Source: an uncultured Rhodospirillaceae bacterium (GTDB lineage: Bacteria; Pseudomonadota; Alphaproteobacteria; Reyranellales; Reyranellaceae). From it: a stretch of DNA of 64,000 nucleotides. Positions 61,595 to 64,000 of the stretch are shown here, in pieces (positions within the stretch are counted from its first letter, which is position 1; each line of letters starts with the position of its first letter). The stretch spans positions 62,001 to 126,000 of the forward strand of contig CAMFGZ010000004.1 in assembly GCA_945952105.1 (NCBI GenBank). The letters are read 5' to 3'. The position numbers and the translations under genes were made by a program. The notes below the pieces were generated by a model, which had not been told where the DNA came from, ran no database searches, and worked only from the letters and a program-made list of their open reading frames with translations.

Positions 61595-62920
61595 TTACTG
61601 CTGCAGCCGCGGACCCTTCCAGGTCAGCTCGTAGTTCAACTGCACGCGGTACTCCGTATAGGAGTTGGCCGTCCGCCCCTGGAACTGGTCGACGAAGGCG
61701 ACCCTGTTGCGCAGGTTGAGGGGCTTCAGCCAGTCGGGCGCGTTTGTCATCGCATCGCCACGGACGGCCAGCTCGAGATCGTATTCCCAGTTGGTCGGGA
61801 GGCCGGCGCCGGTCGCGGAATTGACCGCGTTGCCGCCATAGGTCGCCGTCGCGATGAAGATGAAGCCGGGCAGGCCGGCCCCCTTGAAGTCGTAGCTGGC
61901 GCCCGCGGTCACGGCCATCTCCCCGGCGCGATTGAAGTCCAGCGACTGCATCTTGTTGTAGCCGATGAAGATGCCGTAGGGCGTGCGCCAGTTCGCGGCC
62001 GAGCCGATCTGGGTGTAGGAGAGGCGGAAGGCCAGCGGCCCCCAGAAGGCGTCGGCGCGGAAGCCGCCCCAGAGGGTGCTGAAAGGCTGGCCCGTGAGGA
62101 GGTTGAGGCCGTTGCTGCCCTGCACGGCGAACTGTCCCGCGAGCTGGACGCGCAGGTCATCGTTCACCCGGATCGTGCCGCCGAGATCGGCATAGCTCGA
62201 CCACAGTATGTCGGGGACATAGTAGGTCGAGGCGCGGGCCTGCACCTTGTCCATGCTGCCGTACTTCACGCTGAACAGGCCCATGCCCTTGTCCGCGTTC
62301 GGCGCACCGCCCGCCTCGCCCATGTTGATGAAGGCGGAATAGTCGCGCGGCTTCATCGCCGCGACATAGCCCGCGAAGTAATTCACGGGCCCCAGCGCGC
62401 CGCGCAGCGCATAGGCCTCGAAGGTCTGCGGCACTTCACGATCGTCGCGCGGATTGACCTCCAGCTCGTCGATATATTGCCGGAAGACGGTGACGGTCTG
62501 CTTCTGCCAGCGCGCCGAGGCATAGGCCTGGCCCAGGGTGAAGAAGCCGTAGCCGCCCGGCTTGAGCAGCGACGTGCCGTTGGACGTGGTCGTGTTACCC
62601 TGCGGCGCCCAGAGCGGCTGCGTCGTGTAGCCCACCGCGCCGAGCTGCAGCGTGTCGTACAGCCAGCCGGTCTGCAGGCCCATCCAACCGCCAGTCACGG
62701 CGGCGGCGCGATCGGGCGGCGTCGCGTCGTGCCGGTCGAACAGGTAGCTGCGACTATGCACGACGACTGTCGCTTCATCGTAAAGGAAGCGCTGCAATTC
62801 GGCCTTGAGCCCGCCGGCGGACGGCGCTTCCTGCAAACGAGCCTGCGCCGACACCGTGGCAGGCAGCAGGGCCAGGACCAGCCCGCCAACCCTTCCGGCG
62901 AACCTCGTTCGGCGCGACAT
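61595..62920 (-). CDS. OprD-like outer-membrane porin
   Basis: A 441-residue beta-barrel protein with a signal peptide (GLVLALLPATVSAQA), repeated alternating hydrophobic strands and a C-terminal region AFVDQFQGRTANSYTEYRVQLNYELTW. The N-terminal segment LRSY-like VHSRSYLFDRH and the DTLQLGAVGYTTQPLW stretch resemble OprD-family substrate-specific porins. It probably passes small organic acids or amino acids. It is convergent with the adenosine deaminase gene and divergent from thiC. Confidence 0.85.
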   Translation of the reverse strand: MSRRTRFAGRVGGLVLALLPATVSAQARLQEAPSAGGLKAELQRFLYDEATVVVHSRSYLFDRHDATPPDRAAAVTGGWMGLQTGWLYDTLQLGAVGYTTQPLWAPQGNTTTSNGTSLLKPGGYGFFTLGQAYASARWQKQTVTVFRQYIDELEVNPRDDREVPQTFEAYALRGALGPVNYFAGYVAAMKPRDYSAFINMGEAGGAPNADKGMGLFSVKYGSMDKVQARASTYYVPDILWSSYADLGGTIRVNDDLRVQLAGQFAVQGSNGLNLLTGQPFSTLWGGFRADAFWGPLAFRLSYTQIGSAANWRTPYGIFIGYNKMQSLDFNRAGEMAVTAGASYDFKGAGLPGFIFIATATYGGNAVNSATGAGLPTNWEYDLELAVRGDAMTNAPDWLKPLNLRNRVAFVDQFQGRTANSYTEYRVQLNYELTWKGPRLQQ

Positions 62921-63048
62921 CGATCAACCCCCGCCTCTCACGACGAGCATACTAGAAGGCGCGGGTTAAGATTTTGCGCAGGTTGGAGGAAAGCTCGGGA
63001 ACGCCTCGGCGCTTGTCGCCGGCTCGCGACCGGCCTAGGGTCGTCGTG

Positions 63049-64000
<952 letters not shown>

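Overview
The window looks like chromosomal DNA of a high-GC alphaproteobacterium. Supporting signs are Bug-type binding proteins, an intracellular PHB depolymerase, a RibA with a vestigial RibB-like N-terminus, a TPP-riboswitch-controlled thiC and GTCATCCCGAGC-type intergenic palindromes. A Reyranella-like Rhodospirillales member is my guess, not a demonstrated placement. Genes are densely packed, often overlapping by 1-4 bases. I see no phage, integrase, transposase, CRISPR array, rRNA or tRNA.

Layout, left to right. 1-5.7 kb: the 3' end of a hybrid histidine kinase, then a minus-strand ECF42-type sigma factor locus (YCII/DGPF protein, sigma factor, VOC protein, DoxX-like protein) with two matching promoter-like motifs, a metallophosphoesterase and an MscS channel. 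5.8-19.5 kb: PHB depolymerase, SCO1-like copper chaperone, two flavoproteins, a large intergenic hairpin, amidase, acetyl-CoA synthetase, nitroreductase, a VOC/hydrolase fusion, DinB protein, aconitase and a secreted TPR protein. 19.5-32.8 kb: an efflux locus with one adaptor, two tandem CzcA-like RND pumps, one TolC-like lipoprotein, an embedded class III cyclase and a hydrolase, read divergently from an OmpR/EnvZ-type two-component system.

32.8-40.9 kb: an AhpD-like protein behind a palindromic operator, a Bug binding protein, and then an unusual plus-strand run: an exported isoaspartyl-methyltransferase-like protein, a membrane-embedded spermidine-synthase-like protein, a secreted alpha/beta hydrolase, a PhnZ-like HD oxygenase and a threonine-dehydratase-like enzyme. 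Two related palindromes lie in this run, and one supplies the stop codon of the HD gene. 40.9-42.3 kb is a lower-GC accessory patch with a frameshifted gene and a Cys-rich lipoprotein.

42.3-53.9 kb: a minus-strand run of about twelve genes: VOC protein, DUF2817 zinc peptidase/deacylase, acyl-CoA ligase, MDR oxidoreductase, hotdog thioesterase, a complete DppABCDF-type ABC importer and two paralogous secreted proteins. It reads as uptake plus breakdown of an acylated or peptide-like substrate. 54-64 kb: exported GH1 glycosidase, branched-chain-amino-acid-type binding protein, RibA, an OmpR-type regulator, an orphan diiron ferritin-like protein, a secreted adenosine deaminase, an OprD-like porin, and a TPP riboswitch with a Shine-Dalgarno-masking hairpin ahead of thiC, which runs off the right edge.

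Most promising for new biology are the 34.5-39.9 kb membrane/periplasm cluster, the 42-54 kb transport-catabolism operon and the paired ECF-type promoters.
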